Positions 1-8,743 of a DNA stretch of 24,922 bases are shown here, one piece after another. The position numbers and the translations under genes are program-made. Positions within the stretch are counted from its first letter, which is position 1. The number at the start of each line of letters is the position of its first letter. The stretch is from positions 1-24,922 of the IMG/VR virus record IMGVR_UViG_3300033233_000157. One strand, given 5' to 3'. A model generated the notes under the pieces. It was not told where the DNA came from. It did no database searches and saw nothing but the letters and a program-made list of their open reading frames with translations. The DNA comes from a virus.

Positions 1-59
1 TCGGTTTTGACATCAGAGACGTGGGCTAAGAGTTGGTCAAGTTTATCGCTGTCGGTCAT
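1..59 (-). CDS. Start of an unknown gene, cut by the left window edge
   Basis: An ATG at 57-59 on the minus strand opens a frame beginning MTDSDKLDQLLAHVSDVKT that runs off the window. The ribosome binding site is convincing: AGGGG lies 5 bases before the ATG and overlaps the stop codon of the upstream lipoprotein gene, so the two are translationally close. The visible part looks like an amphipathic helix. Its position after the tail fibre and lipoproteins is where lysis genes or small holin-associated coiled-coil proteins often sit, but 19 residues cannot show this. Confidence 0.6.
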   Translation of the reverse strand, partial: MTDSDKLDQLLAHVSDVKT

Positions 60-66
60 AATGCCC

Positions 67-438
67 CTAATACTGAAATGAGAACGTGGTTTTTGTTTCT
101 GCTCTTAGTACCCTTGTTTTGACGAAGAAGTATCTCTCTTCTCCGCGCCGCAGTTTTGTTGTTGGATTTCTCGCACCGTCAAATATCTGCTCTGGTTTAT
201 CGCCTAAGAATCCGTAACTCACTTCTTCTAATCCTTGCGTGTTCCAATTTATTTTGGGATAGATTGGCGATATATCGATACTCCCGGTATTTCTCACATA
301 GCCTTCATAGGCATAGATATATTCAACCTCGTTAAAGCTGACCATCCAGGGTGTTATGGTATATTCAATTTTGGGTTGAATCGGCTCATTTGTTTGACCA
401 CACCCTGCGAGTAACAGGCACAACAAAATCCTTTTCAT
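67..438 (-). CDS. Predicted lipoprotein, 123 aa
   Basis: The N-terminus MKRILLCLLLAGCGQTNEP is a short lipoprotein signal peptide with a textbook LLAGC lipobox, so the mature protein should be lipidated at Cys13 or so and membrane anchored. I chose the ATG at 436-438 over a TTG 36 bases upstream because it gives a correct signal peptide and has a GGGA-type site before it. The mature part contains a GYVRNTGS segment followed by beta-rich sequence and an LRRGEERYFFV stretch, a layout like FxLYD-type beta-sandwich domains (a loose resemblance). The gene overlaps the 3' end of the preceding lipoprotein gene by 53 bp. Function unknown. Phage lipoproteins after tail genes are sometimes superinfection-exclusion factors that block a receptor (for example T5 Llp); that is only a possibility here. 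Confidence 0.7.
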   Translation of the reverse strand: MKRILLCLLLAGCGQTNEPIQPKIEYTITPWMVSFNEVEYIYAYEGYVRNTGSIDISPIYPKINWNTQGLEEVSYGFLGDKPEQIFDGARNPTTKLRRGEERYFFVKTRVLRAETKTTFSFQY

Positions 439-910
439 ATAGCATCCCGCTTCGTTTTGTCGCAATACCGCCAATCACTATTCTAAAGTCATAGTACACC
501 GGCCCCCCGCCCCAATAGAATCCATCGCTCTTTGTATAGTGGTACATTCTCTGGCTTACCCTTAGGGTATCCGTGACATAAGAAAGGCCGTCTAAATAAT
601 TAGCCCCGAAGAATCCGATGCGCCCATTGGCAATCATATTTTCGGCGTGGATGGCGTACCCGGTTGAGTCAAAGTAAAATCTCAATTCCGTGCTCACCGG
701 ACACAGGGGATAACCATACCGATTCTCTATTGTGCCAATGGCTATTACATAGTCGCTCTGCTTGCCCGGTGTACCGTATGGATCGACAATCAACTTTGGG
801 GTGAGCGTGATTGAGGGTTCTGGAATAATGTAGGGCGATACCTGAATCTCCGTAACGGTATCCCGCGCACATCCCAATAGAACTAAAAATATGAGGCTAC
901 TTAGTTTCAT
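386..910 (-). CDS. Predicted lipoprotein, 174 aa
   Basis: The protein starts MKLSSLIFLVLLGCARD: a basic residue, a hydrophobic core and an LLGC lipobox, which is slightly non-canonical but acceptable. The mature part is beta-rich, with an IAIGTIENRYGYPL segment that parallels GYVRNTGS in the neighbouring lipoprotein, and both go on to a YGFLGD / IGFFGAN-like motif and a long beta region. The two may be diverged tandem paralogs. There is no clear Shine-Dalgarno before the ATG at 908-910. An 8-codon frame starting at an AGGATG upstream ends in TAATG on this start, so re-initiation is conceivable. Function unknown. Confidence 0.7.
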   Translation of the reverse strand: MKLSSLIFLVLLGCARDTVTEIQVSPYIIPEPSITLTPKLIVDPYGTPGKQSDYVIAIGTIENRYGYPLCPVSTELRFYFDSTGYAIHAENMIANGRIGFFGANYLDGLSYVTDTLRVSQRMYHYTKSDGFYWGGGPVYYDFRIVIGGIATKRSGMLYEKDFVVPVTRRVWSNK

Positions 911-959
911 TAGATAACTATCAAAGTAGTGTTCATCCTGTTTGTGGTTGTTAAATTTA

Positions 960-2963
960 TCAGGGATTTGCTATCGTTGTGACTGTTCCAGAGCTTCCCC
1001 TATATTTCAAGGCTCCAGCTTCGACATAAAGTATTCCGCCGCCAGATGGATTAGAAGTTGGCGCTGTTGCATTTTTGATTGCTATGACATTCGTACCGCC
1101 CCCGAAGCCAACACTACTGCTAAATAATCCGATATTTCTTGTAGAGTTCAGACTTAAATACATATCCCCGCTTCCAGTACCGCCATCAACAAACAGGAAA
1201 TTATAGTTCGGCGCGGCGGCGTATGCTGCAAAATCACCGTCTGAACTTTCGGCTGTCCCATTCACCGAAAACGTATATTTTGATGTTCCGTTTTGCCGAA
1301 ACTTTAGAATCGCCTGCGTACTGGTAAAGGCGTTGATAATAACATTGGCAGCACCAGACGAACCCTTGAACTCCGCTACATCGCCAGAAGAAAGCGTGAT
1401 GGAGAGTTTTCCGCTCCCTGCGATTGTTGTTGCGCCGCTTAATGCCCCGCCCATCGCAAGGGTGGTGATATTGCTTAATGCGCCACCGCTTAATCTGAGC
1501 GTCCCGCCAGTATAGAAATCATTCGCAACATTGACATTGCCTGAAGCAAACCATCCGGCCCAGTTTTGGGTAGATGAACCAGTCGCCGACCCATATATTC
1601 CATAGGCTATTCCTCCAGAACCAGATGTCGCGTTACCTTGAACACCATACGCAGAAACGATACCAGACGTTGAAGAAACACCCTGGACGGCGGGTGTGCC
1701 GCCGAGAGATGTATTTATTAAAACAAAACCAGAATCAGAATAAATCGCTCCCCTGAAAAACATCCCTGGGTATCCAGCAAAAACGCTTGAACCTAACCAT
1801 ACTTTGCCGACACCATCTCTGTAAAATGTTAAAGTATCACTACTGATTTCAACGCGTTTGCTTCCCGTCGAACTCTTGATGGTCGCGCTCGTTGCCGTTA
1901 ATGCCCCCGCAGCAGTGACCATGAATGGCGCGCTATTGTAGGTGCTGCCACCAATCTGGAGACTGCCATCCCCGGAATTGTTCAGCCAGAGTTTATTTGA
2001 TGAGCCGACAATAATCTGGCCTGCCGTCAGACTTCCCATGTCCGCGCTGATTGCGGAGAGCTGTGCTACGCTGATTTTTGCAGCCGTGATTGAGTTCGCT
2101 TGAAGGCTGTTGGTTGAGATGGAGTTCGCCAAGATGTTGACATCATTCACGCCCAGAACACCGACCGAAGGAATGTAGCCGGCTATCCCACCTGAGACCG
2201 CCGAAGGCCATGCGACACACATCAGTATCGAACCATCGGCTACAACATCAGCATAGTTCGTCGAGGTCTGTAAGACGGTTGATGAGGTTGCCAGAGCGAG
2301 GTAAATGTAGGAGCCGGTCGTCATGTAGAGCGCGCCCGCGTTTATTGAAAAGGTGACGTAGGCGAGTTTGATTGTTCCAGCAGTCCACTTCACGGTGTCC
2401 TTGTGTGGAGAGGAAAAAACGATATCCGTGCCGAACGCTTGCGCGCTCTCAACCAGTTTTGAAGCAATGACTGAACCGTTGACGAGAAACGCACCACTAA
2501 GACTTGAACCTGTTGCCGTCACAAATGCGCCAGTGAATGTCCCGCTTGCGCCTAATGTGACCCTCGTGGTATCGCGAGTCCTGAATACAATGGAGTCCCG
2601 ATATACTCGCATTGCATCGTAGAGCGCACCTGATCCGTTTGGGAGTCTTGCGCCGATACGGAATAGCCCAGCACCCTCGGAGCGTCCGAATGCGAGCGAT
2701 GAATCCCCGCCACTGGAAACTGCTGCCAGTTCTGAATAGATTGAACTTGAATGTGTCCCATCATCCCGCGTGAGGTAGCGCGACTTTGGCGCAGTCGAGT
2801 AGTTTAGAATATCGACGTACGCCTTGTCCGTCCCGTATTTAAGCCATAGTGCCGCATGTGACTGAGAAGCGTACACGCTTGAATCAACCTGAATGTACGT
2901 GCGGAATCGGTACTGAGCCGCGAGGAGAACGGGTAGCAATATGAGAAGGAGAAGTTTTTTCAT
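960..2963 (-). CDS. Tail fibre / tail tip protein with N-terminal signal peptide, 667 aa
   Basis: The C-terminal half is typical phage fibre sequence: low-complexity Gly/Ser/Thr/Ala repeats, '[20 protein letters not shown]'-like steps and the widespread ending [20 protein letters not shown]. The middle (about residues 280-345) has the register found in siphovirus tip proteins ([20 protein letters not shown], then a [10 protein letters not shown] step). Uniquely odd is the start: [17 protein letters not shown] is a clean Sec signal peptide with Gln at +1. The ATG overlaps the upstream stop (ATGA, 2960-2963). The gene ends in tandem TGA TAA stops. By position, last in the tail block, it should be a receptor-binding or adhesion fibre. 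Why such a protein has an export signal is not explained by known assembly routes. Confidence 0.75.
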   Translation of the reverse strand: MKKLLLLILLPVLLAAQYRFRTYIQVDSSVYASQSHAALWLKYGTDKAYVDILNYSTAPKSRYLTRDDGTHSSSIYSELAAVSSGGDSSLAFGRSEGAGLFRIGARLPNGSGALYDAMRVYRDSIVFRTRDTTRVTLGASGTFTGAFVTATGSSLSGAFLVNGSVIASKLVESAQAFGTDIVFSSPHKDTVKWTAGTIKLAYVTFSINAGALYMTTGSYIYLALATSSTVLQTSTNYADVVADGSILMCVAWPSAVSGGIAGYIPSVGVLGVNDVNILANSISTNSLQANSITAAKISVAQLSAISADMGSLTAGQIIVGSSNKLWLNNSGDGSLQIGGSTYNSAPFMVTAAGALTATSATIKSSTGSKRVEISSDTLTFYRDGVGKVWLGSSVFAGYPGMFFRGAIYSDSGFVLINTSLGGTPAVQGVSSTSGIVSAYGVQGNATSGSGGIAYGIYGSATGSSTQNWAGWFASGNVNVANDFYTGGTLRLSGGALSNITTLAMGGALSGATTIAGSGKLSITLSSGDVAEFKGSSGAANVIINAFTSTQAILKFRQNGTSKYTFSVNGTAESSDGDFAAYAAAPNYNFLFVDGGTGSGDMYLSLNSTRNIGLFSSSVGFGGGTNVIAIKNATAPTSNPSGGGILYVEAGALKYRGSSGTVTTIANP

Positions 2964-3679
2964 GGTATCGCCTGAAGGACTATCAAAATATCGCTGTAAA
3001 AGAACCCATCACTTGAGGGGTTCCCCCCGTCTGAGACTGCCGCGGTGAATGTGATATTCCCGCCAGAAACAGACGGGGTAGCAACGAGATTCACCTTGCC
3101 ATCCTGGTATGGCGCTCCGTTCACGCTCACATGAAAAACATGAGTCGCGCTGTTGAATGTTGGATAGGCCGCGCCGGTTTCATCTGTCGCGAGCTTCCCT
3201 GAATTCGTCGTGAATGTTTCCGGGCTTGCCTGTGTTCCCACTATTTTTACTCTATTTTTGATGTACACAAGTTCATCCACTACTGCGAGTATAGGCCAGC
3301 GTGTATAGACATAGGAATCAATAAGTTTAAGAACGAATCGTTTGCGAAGCCTGTTCGCCTCAAGCCATTCATTAGCCCAGTGCGTCGGGTCTTCCAGAAC
3401 GACGTTCGCAAAATCTCCGGCCGTGGTGATCTGTCTGTTTTCATGTGTGAGAAAACCGTGAATGTGTAGTTTGTCATCTGAGTCCTGGACTACTCCTAAG
3501 TCAATCGTCGGCAGTCTGTGGAAGCCCAGGATTTCCTCTTCCAATGTGCCATTCAAGTATTGATGTTGGACACCGACGATCTCGGTTTCATCGGGGTCAT
3601 CGAGTCCCCGGATTGAGAGAGCCGCGTAGCTCCGCGACTGCCAGCCCGCGTTATAATATGTGAGAACGATTGCCTCCAC
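2960..3679 (-). CDS. Tail protein, paralog of the upstream gene, 239 aa
   Basis: I do not recognise a family. The N-terminal about 130 residues align with the product of the upstream gene (3681-4451): both begin with a VL.YY motif, then share GL(N/D)DPD..EI.GVQH.Y.NG..(D/E)EE..GF.R.PTI and a later NEW motif (SNEWMDGVKLVKSYELTL versus [18 protein letters not shown]). This protein then adds about 80 residues of beta-rich sequence with [14 protein letters not shown], possibly an Ig-like or jelly-roll module. The start is GTG at 3677-3679; alignment with the paralog, residue by residue from position 1, supports it even though the ribosome binding site is weak. Probably a baseplate, tail tip or fibre-adaptor protein from its place between tail tube candidate and fibre. 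Confidence 0.65.
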   Translation of the reverse strand: MEAIVLTYYNAGWQSRSYAALSIRGLDDPDETEIVGVQHQYLNGTLEEEILGFHRLPTIDLGVVQDSDDKLHIHGFLTHENRQITTAGDFANVVLEDPTHWANEWLEANRLRKRFVLKLIDSYVYTRWPILAVVDELVYIKNRVKIVGTQASPETFTTNSGKLATDETGAAYPTFNSATHVFHVSVNGAPYQDGKVNLVATPSVSGGNITFTAAVSDGGNPSSDGFFYSDILIVLQAIP

Positions 3680-3680
3680 A

Positions 3681-4451
3681 TTATGCGCCCGTCGGGAATG
3701 ATTGCCGGATGGCGTTCTCCCTTAAGGTGAGTTCGTAGGACTTCACCAACTTCACCCCGTCCATCCATTCGTTAGAGAATTTGAAGTCCTTGAGAGCAAC
3801 CGTAAGCCCCGTCTCAGCCCAGGAGCCATCGGTAAAATCAATCTCCCTATCAGGGTCCAACCGCCAGTAGAGCACGGCCACCCTCTCGGCGTGGGTAGTG
3901 GTGACGAATCTGATAGTCGGGTCGCGCCAGAAGCCAGCTATCTCCTCATCTATCCCGCCGTTAATATAGTTGTGCTGAACGCCGAAGATTTCCCCCCCAT
4001 CCGGGTCGTTCAAGCCCATGATGGAGCGGAGTTGAGTCGTCAAGATGAGCTGACTCATTATTGTCTTCACCGAGGCATCGTCAATCGAGCCGTCAAAATC
4101 CGTTGTCGGGATGAACTTTAGATTTCCTGTTCCCGTTGCCCTGATGGTTTGAGTTGATGTACTATTTGTCGATACAGCCGAACCGCTGACCCCACCAACT
4201 TGGGGGGTGACTGTGCCGGCGGTTCGGTTCTTTACCGTGAATACAACCTGATAGCCTTCCCCGGCAACCGCAGTGACATTCTGTTCCAATGCAGCAGTAT
4301 TGCCCGCCGTGTGATCGGCCTCAAGATTTCCCGCATCATGAGCCCAGCCCGTCCCGAATGTCCACGAAGCCGAGGTAGCAAACGCCCCATTGATGACCTT
4401 TTCCACCAAAGCCACTGCAGGATCGTAATATCTGAGCACGAGACTCGCCAT
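3681..4451 (-). CDS. Tail protein with inserted carbohydrate-binding-like module, 256 aa
   Basis: The first 11 residues (MASLVLRYYDP) and everything from about residue 130 on match the downstream paralog (2960-3679). Between them sits about 115 extra residues (roughly 15-130) with the look of a CBM4/9-like jelly roll: NGAFATSASWTFGTGW, then AGNTAALEQNVTAVAGEGY and beta strands ending in DFDGSIDDASVKTI. The shared part continues with GLNDPDGGEIFGVQHNYING. This implies that a glycan-binding-like domain was inserted into one copy of a duplicated tail protein. The gene starts one base after the stop of the upstream gene. A role in surface binding is inferred from the inserted module; no catalytic motif is visible. 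Confidence 0.65.
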   Translation of the reverse strand: MASLVLRYYDPAVALVEKVINGAFATSASWTFGTGWAHDAGNLEADHTAGNTAALEQNVTAVAGEGYQVVFTVKNRTAGTVTPQVGGVSGSAVSTNSTSTQTIRATGTGNLKFIPTTDFDGSIDDASVKTIMSQLILTTQLRSIMGLNDPDGGEIFGVQHNYINGGIDEEIAGFWRDPTIRFVTTTHAERVAVLYWRLDPDREIDFTDGSWAETGLTVALKDFKFSNEWMDGVKLVKSYELTLRENAIRQSFPTGA

Positions 4452-4452
4452 G

Positions 4453-5415
4453 TCAAGAAACTATGCTGTCAAAAGTCGTGTTCAACACGCTGCCCGTGTG
4501 TTTGAAGTGAACCACGCGGGTCTTGCTGAAATCTCCCTCGGCCTTGTAGTTGGTCGAGATACCGACTTGGTTCACAAATGTAAAGACCACACCTGAACGC
4601 ATGGTCACAACAGCGTCGATCTCGGAGTTGGCGTTGCTGTCCAATACCAGTAAATTGGCAGCATCGGTTTCCATCGAATCGTATTCGATGTTAAATTCAA
4701 CCTGGGTCGGGCATGGCCTTCCCAAGTCATCTGAGTCACCCACAAACGCACAGGTAACTTTTGAATTCTTGATCTTGCCAAATGTCGCCGGTATGCCGCC
4801 TGTGAATGCAAGCGTCAACGCTGAGACACCGCAGGATTTGATATTGGCACTCTTGGGCAAGCCGCCGTCAGTCGCGGCTGTGTAGGTACCGATAGCGTGG
4901 AACGTACCACCGGAGCCAGTGGCTTCAAAGTCTGTATCAACGATGGATGCTTTGACAACCGCATCTTTCGATGAATTAAGGAACGTGCCCTCGATCTCAA
5001 CTTGAATGAAGGCATCGTTCTTCGGGTCACCCGAATAGTCAACCGTCGCTTTGGCGTTAGCCATCGCAGCCGTGACAAGTACCCACCCCTCAGTCGCAGC
5101 CGCTCCGCCAGAGGGTACAGCCGCAGCATCGGACATCTTGAAGAGAAAGGCATTCGTGCCGCCGCAGAGCGTATCGAGCAACTCAAGCTCTGTAATGCTC
5201 GTTTGCATCATCTTGAATGATGCCTTGAACGATGAGGCGTTGTTGATCTTATTGCGTCCAATGGAATCGTTGGACTCGTAGTCCATGATTTCAAGTGACG
5301 CGTCCTTGATCGCCCCGAGTGTTTGGTACTTCCCGCCCGAAGGCTGGACATAGGCTGCGACAAAACTTGCTGGCCGGATGTTAGAATTTGCTGGTGTCGT
5401 TATGGTGTATGGCAT
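4453..5415 (-). CDS. Probable major tail tube protein, 320 aa
   Basis: The start is set at the ATG at 5413-5415 (MPYTITTP) because AAGGAG lies 6 bases upstream. A TTG 54 bases further up would run into a hairpin and has no such site. The sequence is beta-rich and soluble. The N-terminal part, 'GAIKDASLEIMDYESNDSIG' followed by SFKASFKMMQTSITELELLD, has the layout of tail tube proteins (beta strand, short loop, 'gr.k' segment, then a helix with 'L..L.GG'). No other gene in the window fits a tail tube, and the usual place just upstream of the chaperone is empty. Against the call: the gene lies downstream of the tape measure, an atypical order. A tail tip structural protein is the alternative. 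Confidence 0.45.
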   Translation of the reverse strand: MPYTITTPANSNIRPASFVAAYVQPSGGKYQTLGAIKDASLEIMDYESNDSIGRNKINNASSFKASFKMMQTSITELELLDTLCGGTNAFLFKMSDAAAVPSGGAAATEGWVLVTAAMANAKATVDYSGDPKNDAFIQVEIEGTFLNSSKDAVVKASIVDTDFEATGSGGTFHAIGTYTAATDGGLPKSANIKSCGVSALTLAFTGGIPATFGKIKNSKVTCAFVGDSDDLGRPCPTQVEFNIEYDSMETDAANLLVLDSNANSEIDAVVTMRSGVVFTFVNQVGISTNYKAEGDFSKTRVVHFKHTGSVLNTTFDSIVS

Positions 5416-5437
5416 TGTGATCTCCTTGAAAAGTAAA

Positions 5438-5476
5438 AAGGCAAGCGTGGACACCCTTTGTCCATTCACTTGCCTT
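5438..5476 (-). terminator. Terminator-like stem-loop before the tail tube candidate gene
   Basis: On the minus strand AAGGCAAG (5476-5469) pairs with CTTGCCTT (5445-5438), and inside it TGGACA (5464-5459) pairs with TGTCCA (5453-5448), with a small asymmetric internal loop and a 5-base apical loop. The stem is followed at once by a T-rich run (TTTTTACTTTT), the classic form of an intrinsic terminator. It ends about 22 bases before the start codon of the tail tube candidate, so a full stop here would cut that gene off. It may be a partial attenuator or an mRNA 5' stabiliser instead. Confidence 0.7.
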
Positions 5477-5514
5477 CGGCTTTCCGAATAGCGTGGTATG
5501 TTTGGTTGTTTAGT

Positions 5515-6999
5515 CTATTCTCTTATCCACTCTATTTCGCACTCCGATGTTTCCACCAGCTTGCGAACCTTGTTTGCGTAATAAGTTTTGGCCGAGACGC
5601 CGTCGTTGATCGAAGTTCTTCTGAGGATGCTCAAGCGAGTGTGATCGTTGGCGACGCCGTCATCCGCCTTGAGTTGTCCGTACTTTCTCACTATCAGACC
5701 GTAATCCGCCGTGAACCTTTTGTATATGTACCCGCCGATTGCCTCCTGCATCTTCGCATTGGTGGCGGTCGTGATGACGTATGCCTGGGCCGCATAATCA
5801 TAGTACTTAATACCGTCGAGAGCGACCGGTGCATGTCCCGCTGTACCGTCCCAGACATAGAGACTTCTATTGTTTGCGGCTTGAGCAGCCGTCGCATTGA
5901 TACGAAATACAGCCGGGGAATCAACATCGAAAGAAACATAATTCGGTACTTCTGTTATCGTCGGAGCATCGGAATACCTTTTCGACATCCAACAGAATTT
6001 TGTGTTATCGACAAGTTCAACCGATCTGACGGCATCACCTGAAAGATCAAACGCTTTAGAAATTGTTGATTCCTTCTCCCGCGAGCTAAAGTCGAGCGTC
6101 GCCGAATATGCCCTGCCTCTCTGGATGAGTTGTATAAGATGACGTCCTGCTCCAGCATCATAATCCATCCGCATCACAAGCCCGAAGTTGCGTAATAGGT
6201 CGCCGATGAGGGCCTGCAATTTCGGATAGAATAATTCGAGAGCTTGCGAATTTGTTGGCGGGTCGTAAGGAGGATAATTAGCATCATTATGATTCCAGTA
6301 AGTAATCGGCCTGTCACCAGCACTACCAACTCGCAATAGATCATAGAAAGCAGTTGGGACGTAAATCTGATCGAACCTGAACTCAGCCGCACCATTGAGA
6401 AATATCATGTCTGGGCCAGAGTTCCAGACGAATGAAACATCATTCAAATCGTAAGATGGATTCAAACCGGAACCTGACAACATCGCTGCAAATAATCCGG
6501 CTGGTCTTATCAACCAACTCGGCTCTTTGTCAACCTGATATGCAGTATTGACTTGGCCGTAATTCATGAACTCCGTTATCCAGTCCTTTGTCAATGTATC
6601 AAACATCGTAAGTGTAACGGTGGCAAGATCGAGTGAAACGGTGCGAATTCTTGAGGAGCTAATATAATGCTCCTCCCAGCGTATCGTCTCGGCCTGCGGC
6701 TTACCAAAGAAAAAGAACGTATTGCCGCCGCCCTGATCGAGATAGAACCGGATTCGGCAATCCCCATTTAAAATCTTGTACCAAAACCCCTCTGAGTATG
6801 CCGTATAATCATCTGTCAATGTGACGGAAAGTTTCGCTGCTTGAGAGATACCCATCGATATATCCGCAACCTCTTCGAGCATGCCGATACCGGTCACGCT
6901 TTGCCCCGTCGGGATTATTAGATCGGCAAATTCTGATAGCAACGTGATCGAGAAAGTACCAACAACACCAGTAACCGATTGAAGCGAGTATGATGTCAA
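5515..6999 (-). CDS. Tail tip / baseplate protein (Dit- or Tal-like by position), 494 aa
   Basis: This lies directly downstream of the tape measure gene and overlaps it by TTGA (6996-6999), so it starts with TTG, read MTSYSLQSVTG; a weak GGGTG lies 5-6 bases ahead. Genes directly after the tape measure usually encode distal tail and tail-associated tip proteins. The protein is beta-rich throughout with many aromatic residues, has no signal peptide or membrane segment, and shows an early 'ISQAAKLSVTLTDDY' element and a central 'YPKLQALIGDLLRNFGL' helix. I do not recognise a specific family, and no peptidoglycan hydrolase motif is evident. Confidence 0.55.
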   Translation of the reverse strand: MTSYSLQSVTGVVGTFSITLLSEFADLIIPTGQSVTGIGMLEEVADISMGISQAAKLSVTLTDDYTAYSEGFWYKILNGDCRIRFYLDQGGGNTFFFFGKPQAETIRWEEHYISSSRIRTVSLDLATVTLTMFDTLTKDWITEFMNYGQVNTAYQVDKEPSWLIRPAGLFAAMLSGSGLNPSYDLNDVSFVWNSGPDMIFLNGAAEFRFDQIYVPTAFYDLLRVGSAGDRPITYWNHNDANYPPYDPPTNSQALELFYPKLQALIGDLLRNFGLVMRMDYDAGAGRHLIQLIQRGRAYSATLDFSSREKESTISKAFDLSGDAVRSVELVDNTKFCWMSKRYSDAPTITEVPNYVSFDVDSPAVFRINATAAQAANNRSLYVWDGTAGHAPVALDGIKYYDYAAQAYVITTATNAKMQEAIGGYIYKRFTADYGLIVRKYGQLKADDGVANDHTRLSILRRTSINDGVSAKTYYANKVRKLVETSECEIEWIRE

Positions 7000-8708
7000 G
7001 TGCGCACCCGTTTGTTTATCCTATCGCCCGATTCTATAAATGTTGCAAACTTCCCAGCCGTGATCTCATTGCGAACGATAAAAACTGGCTGCATTGTTTG
7101 CTGTCGGTTCATTCCCATCTGACTTGCCTGTCCGGCGGGGGAGACATACTCTGGCCCGCGCTCTGCGAATGTGTACGACTTACCCGATTTCATCCCCATA
7201 CCTAAGACTGGCTCACCAATCATCCCGCCAGAGGCGAAATTAAACCCGCTCAGACTCGCAAAGGCAGACGCGAAAGTCCCGACCGGGCCAAACAGCGACA
7301 TGATACCCGATACAATCGCGGATGCTGCCAGTTTTTCCGCTATCTGTGCAATACCAGCAAGAACGCCCTGAACGAATCCCTGGAACAGACTTGTCGCTTC
7401 ACCAAGGGCATCCACTAATCCTTTTTGAATCATCTGGCCAAGTTGAGCGAAGCCAGATTGAATTGGGGATAGTAGATTTTTCACATTCTCAAGTTTCAAA
7501 GGCAGCAATGCCGCCGCCTTTTCCAAATTATTTATTTGAAGCAAGAGACTTGTGATGCTGGTCGGTTGTCCAGTCAAAAGACCCGTGAGGGCAATTCTGT
7601 TTCCCCTTGCTGCAAAATCTATTTCGATCTGCTGGCGTTTTGAAAGACTACGCGCCTCTATCTCCTCAATTTTTGTGGAGAGATCGAGTATCGCTATCTT
7701 CTCTTTTCTGTCCGCCTCCCGATTCACGGTAGCCCGCTTCTCTCTGAATAACTGCTCTGCCTTTAGTTTTTGATCCTTGATAACAGAATCTTGCCCGATA
7801 AACTCGCGGTCTATTCTCTCTTTCTCTGCTTGTTCTTCGGCGGCGAGATTAGCTAATGCCTTCATTCTCTCGCTCAGAATCGCATTGTTCTTTTCTTTTT
7901 CAAGGTTCAGGCGAAAGGTTATATCGCTCTTGTTGAGTGTCTCGGCGATTTTATGTTCCTGCTCCATGAGCGCGATATTGAGCGAAGTGAGTTTATCCTT
8001 CAACGCGTTCTCAGCTTCCGCCTTAGAGCCAAAACCGATCCTCGCCAGCAAATTGGCCACGCGGTCTGCCGAACTATTCCCACCCCTGCCCTCAAGAATC
8101 CCAAGCTGCATCGTCGCGGTTTCAACCTGGCCACGAATGGCGGAAATGTTGAGCGTGGATAGACCAGCTTTCCAGATTTCAAAAGTCTCTTTTGTTTTGC
8201 GAACCTTCTCCTCAAGGCCCGAAAAGAGATTGACGAGGTTTGCAATCTCGATTGCCACGCCAGCTATAATCCCAGCGGGGCCAGCGATCTTCGCTCCGGT
8301 CTCGCCGAAGAGTTTCAATGCAAAGGTAACGCTTAACCCAACGCCGAGGGCATCGGTGAGTCCGCTGGTGAATTTCTTGATGTTCTCAAGACTCTTCCCA
8401 GTAGCCCCGGTAACGCCTGCCATCGCATTGGCTATGCCGTCAAAGGCATGGACAGCCTCAAGAAGTGCAAACCTCCATAGCCTTGCCTCTTGACGCGACT
8501 CTTTGACAACACCGGAAACTCCGCGAAATTGCTGTGTCAGATCGCGGAGGCGCGTATCAACCTGTTTCATGGCATTGCCAAGAGCCGCCCATTCCGGGGT
8601 ATCGGGTTTTGCCTCCTGAAAACGCTGTCTGAGAGCCTTCAAATCCTCGCGTAATACCGCAATGGATTTGCCGTCTACATCTATCCGTATGAGTACGTTG
8701 TCTGCCAT
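6996..8708 (-). CDS. Tail tape measure protein, 570 aa
   Basis: The protein sets tail length and occupies the tail lumen before DNA ejection. Evidence: location just after the frameshifted chaperone pair; a mostly helical, Ala/Leu/Lys/Glu-rich sequence; a long coiled coil around residues 240-370 (for example EEQAEKERIDREF); hydrophobic stretches near residues 125-165 and 440-490 (LFGPVGTFASAFASLSG); and the typical C-terminal tape measure signature FASGGMIGEPVLG followed by FAERGPEYVSPAG. At 570 residues it is short for the class. With the usual rule of about 0.15 nm per residue it would specify a tail of roughly 85 nm. ATG at 8706-8708, with AAAGG four bases upstream. No lysozyme or peptidase domain is seen. 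Confidence 0.9.
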   Translation of the reverse strand: MADNVLIRIDVDGKSIAVLREDLKALRQRFQEAKPDTPEWAALGNAMKQVDTRLRDLTQQFRGVSGVVKESRQEARLWRFALLEAVHAFDGIANAMAGVTGATGKSLENIKKFTSGLTDALGVGLSVTFALKLFGETGAKIAGPAGIIAGVAIEIANLVNLFSGLEEKVRKTKETFEIWKAGLSTLNISAIRGQVETATMQLGILEGRGGNSSADRVANLLARIGFGSKAEAENALKDKLTSLNIALMEQEHKIAETLNKSDITFRLNLEKEKNNAILSERMKALANLAAEEQAEKERIDREFIGQDSVIKDQKLKAEQLFREKRATVNREADRKEKIAILDLSTKIEEIEARSLSKRQQIEIDFAARGNRIALTGLLTGQPTSITSLLLQINNLEKAAALLPLKLENVKNLLSPIQSGFAQLGQMIQKGLVDALGEATSLFQGFVQGVLAGIAQIAEKLAASAIVSGIMSLFGPVGTFASAFASLSGFNFASGGMIGEPVLGMGMKSGKSYTFAERGPEYVSPAGQASQMGMNRQQTMQPVFIVRNEITAGKFATFIESGDRINKRVRT

Positions 8709-8743
8709 TTGCCTTTTATTGTCGTTTCAGTTATATTCAGTCT

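Noticed and set aside
439-474. Upstream TTG start for the 67-438 lipoprotein
   Set aside because: It would hide the lipobox 25 residues in and breaks the signal peptide, whereas the ATG at 438 gives a normal lipoprotein start.
5416-5469. Upstream TTG start for the tail tube candidate
   Set aside because: It would translate through the hairpin and has no ribosome binding site, while AAGGAG is well placed for the ATG at 5415.
5458-6042. Plus-strand open frame of 194 codons
   Set aside because: It lies opposite the tail tip gene, is Arg/Cys/Ile-rich without recognisable domains, and begins inside a hairpin. It is a shadow frame.
7777-8493. Long plus-strand open frame (238 codons) opposite the tape measure gene
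   Set aside because: It is antisense to a well-supported helical coding gene, has Ser/Leu/Phe-rich composition typical of reading the opposite strand of Lys/Glu/Ala codons, and has no ribosome binding site or operon context.
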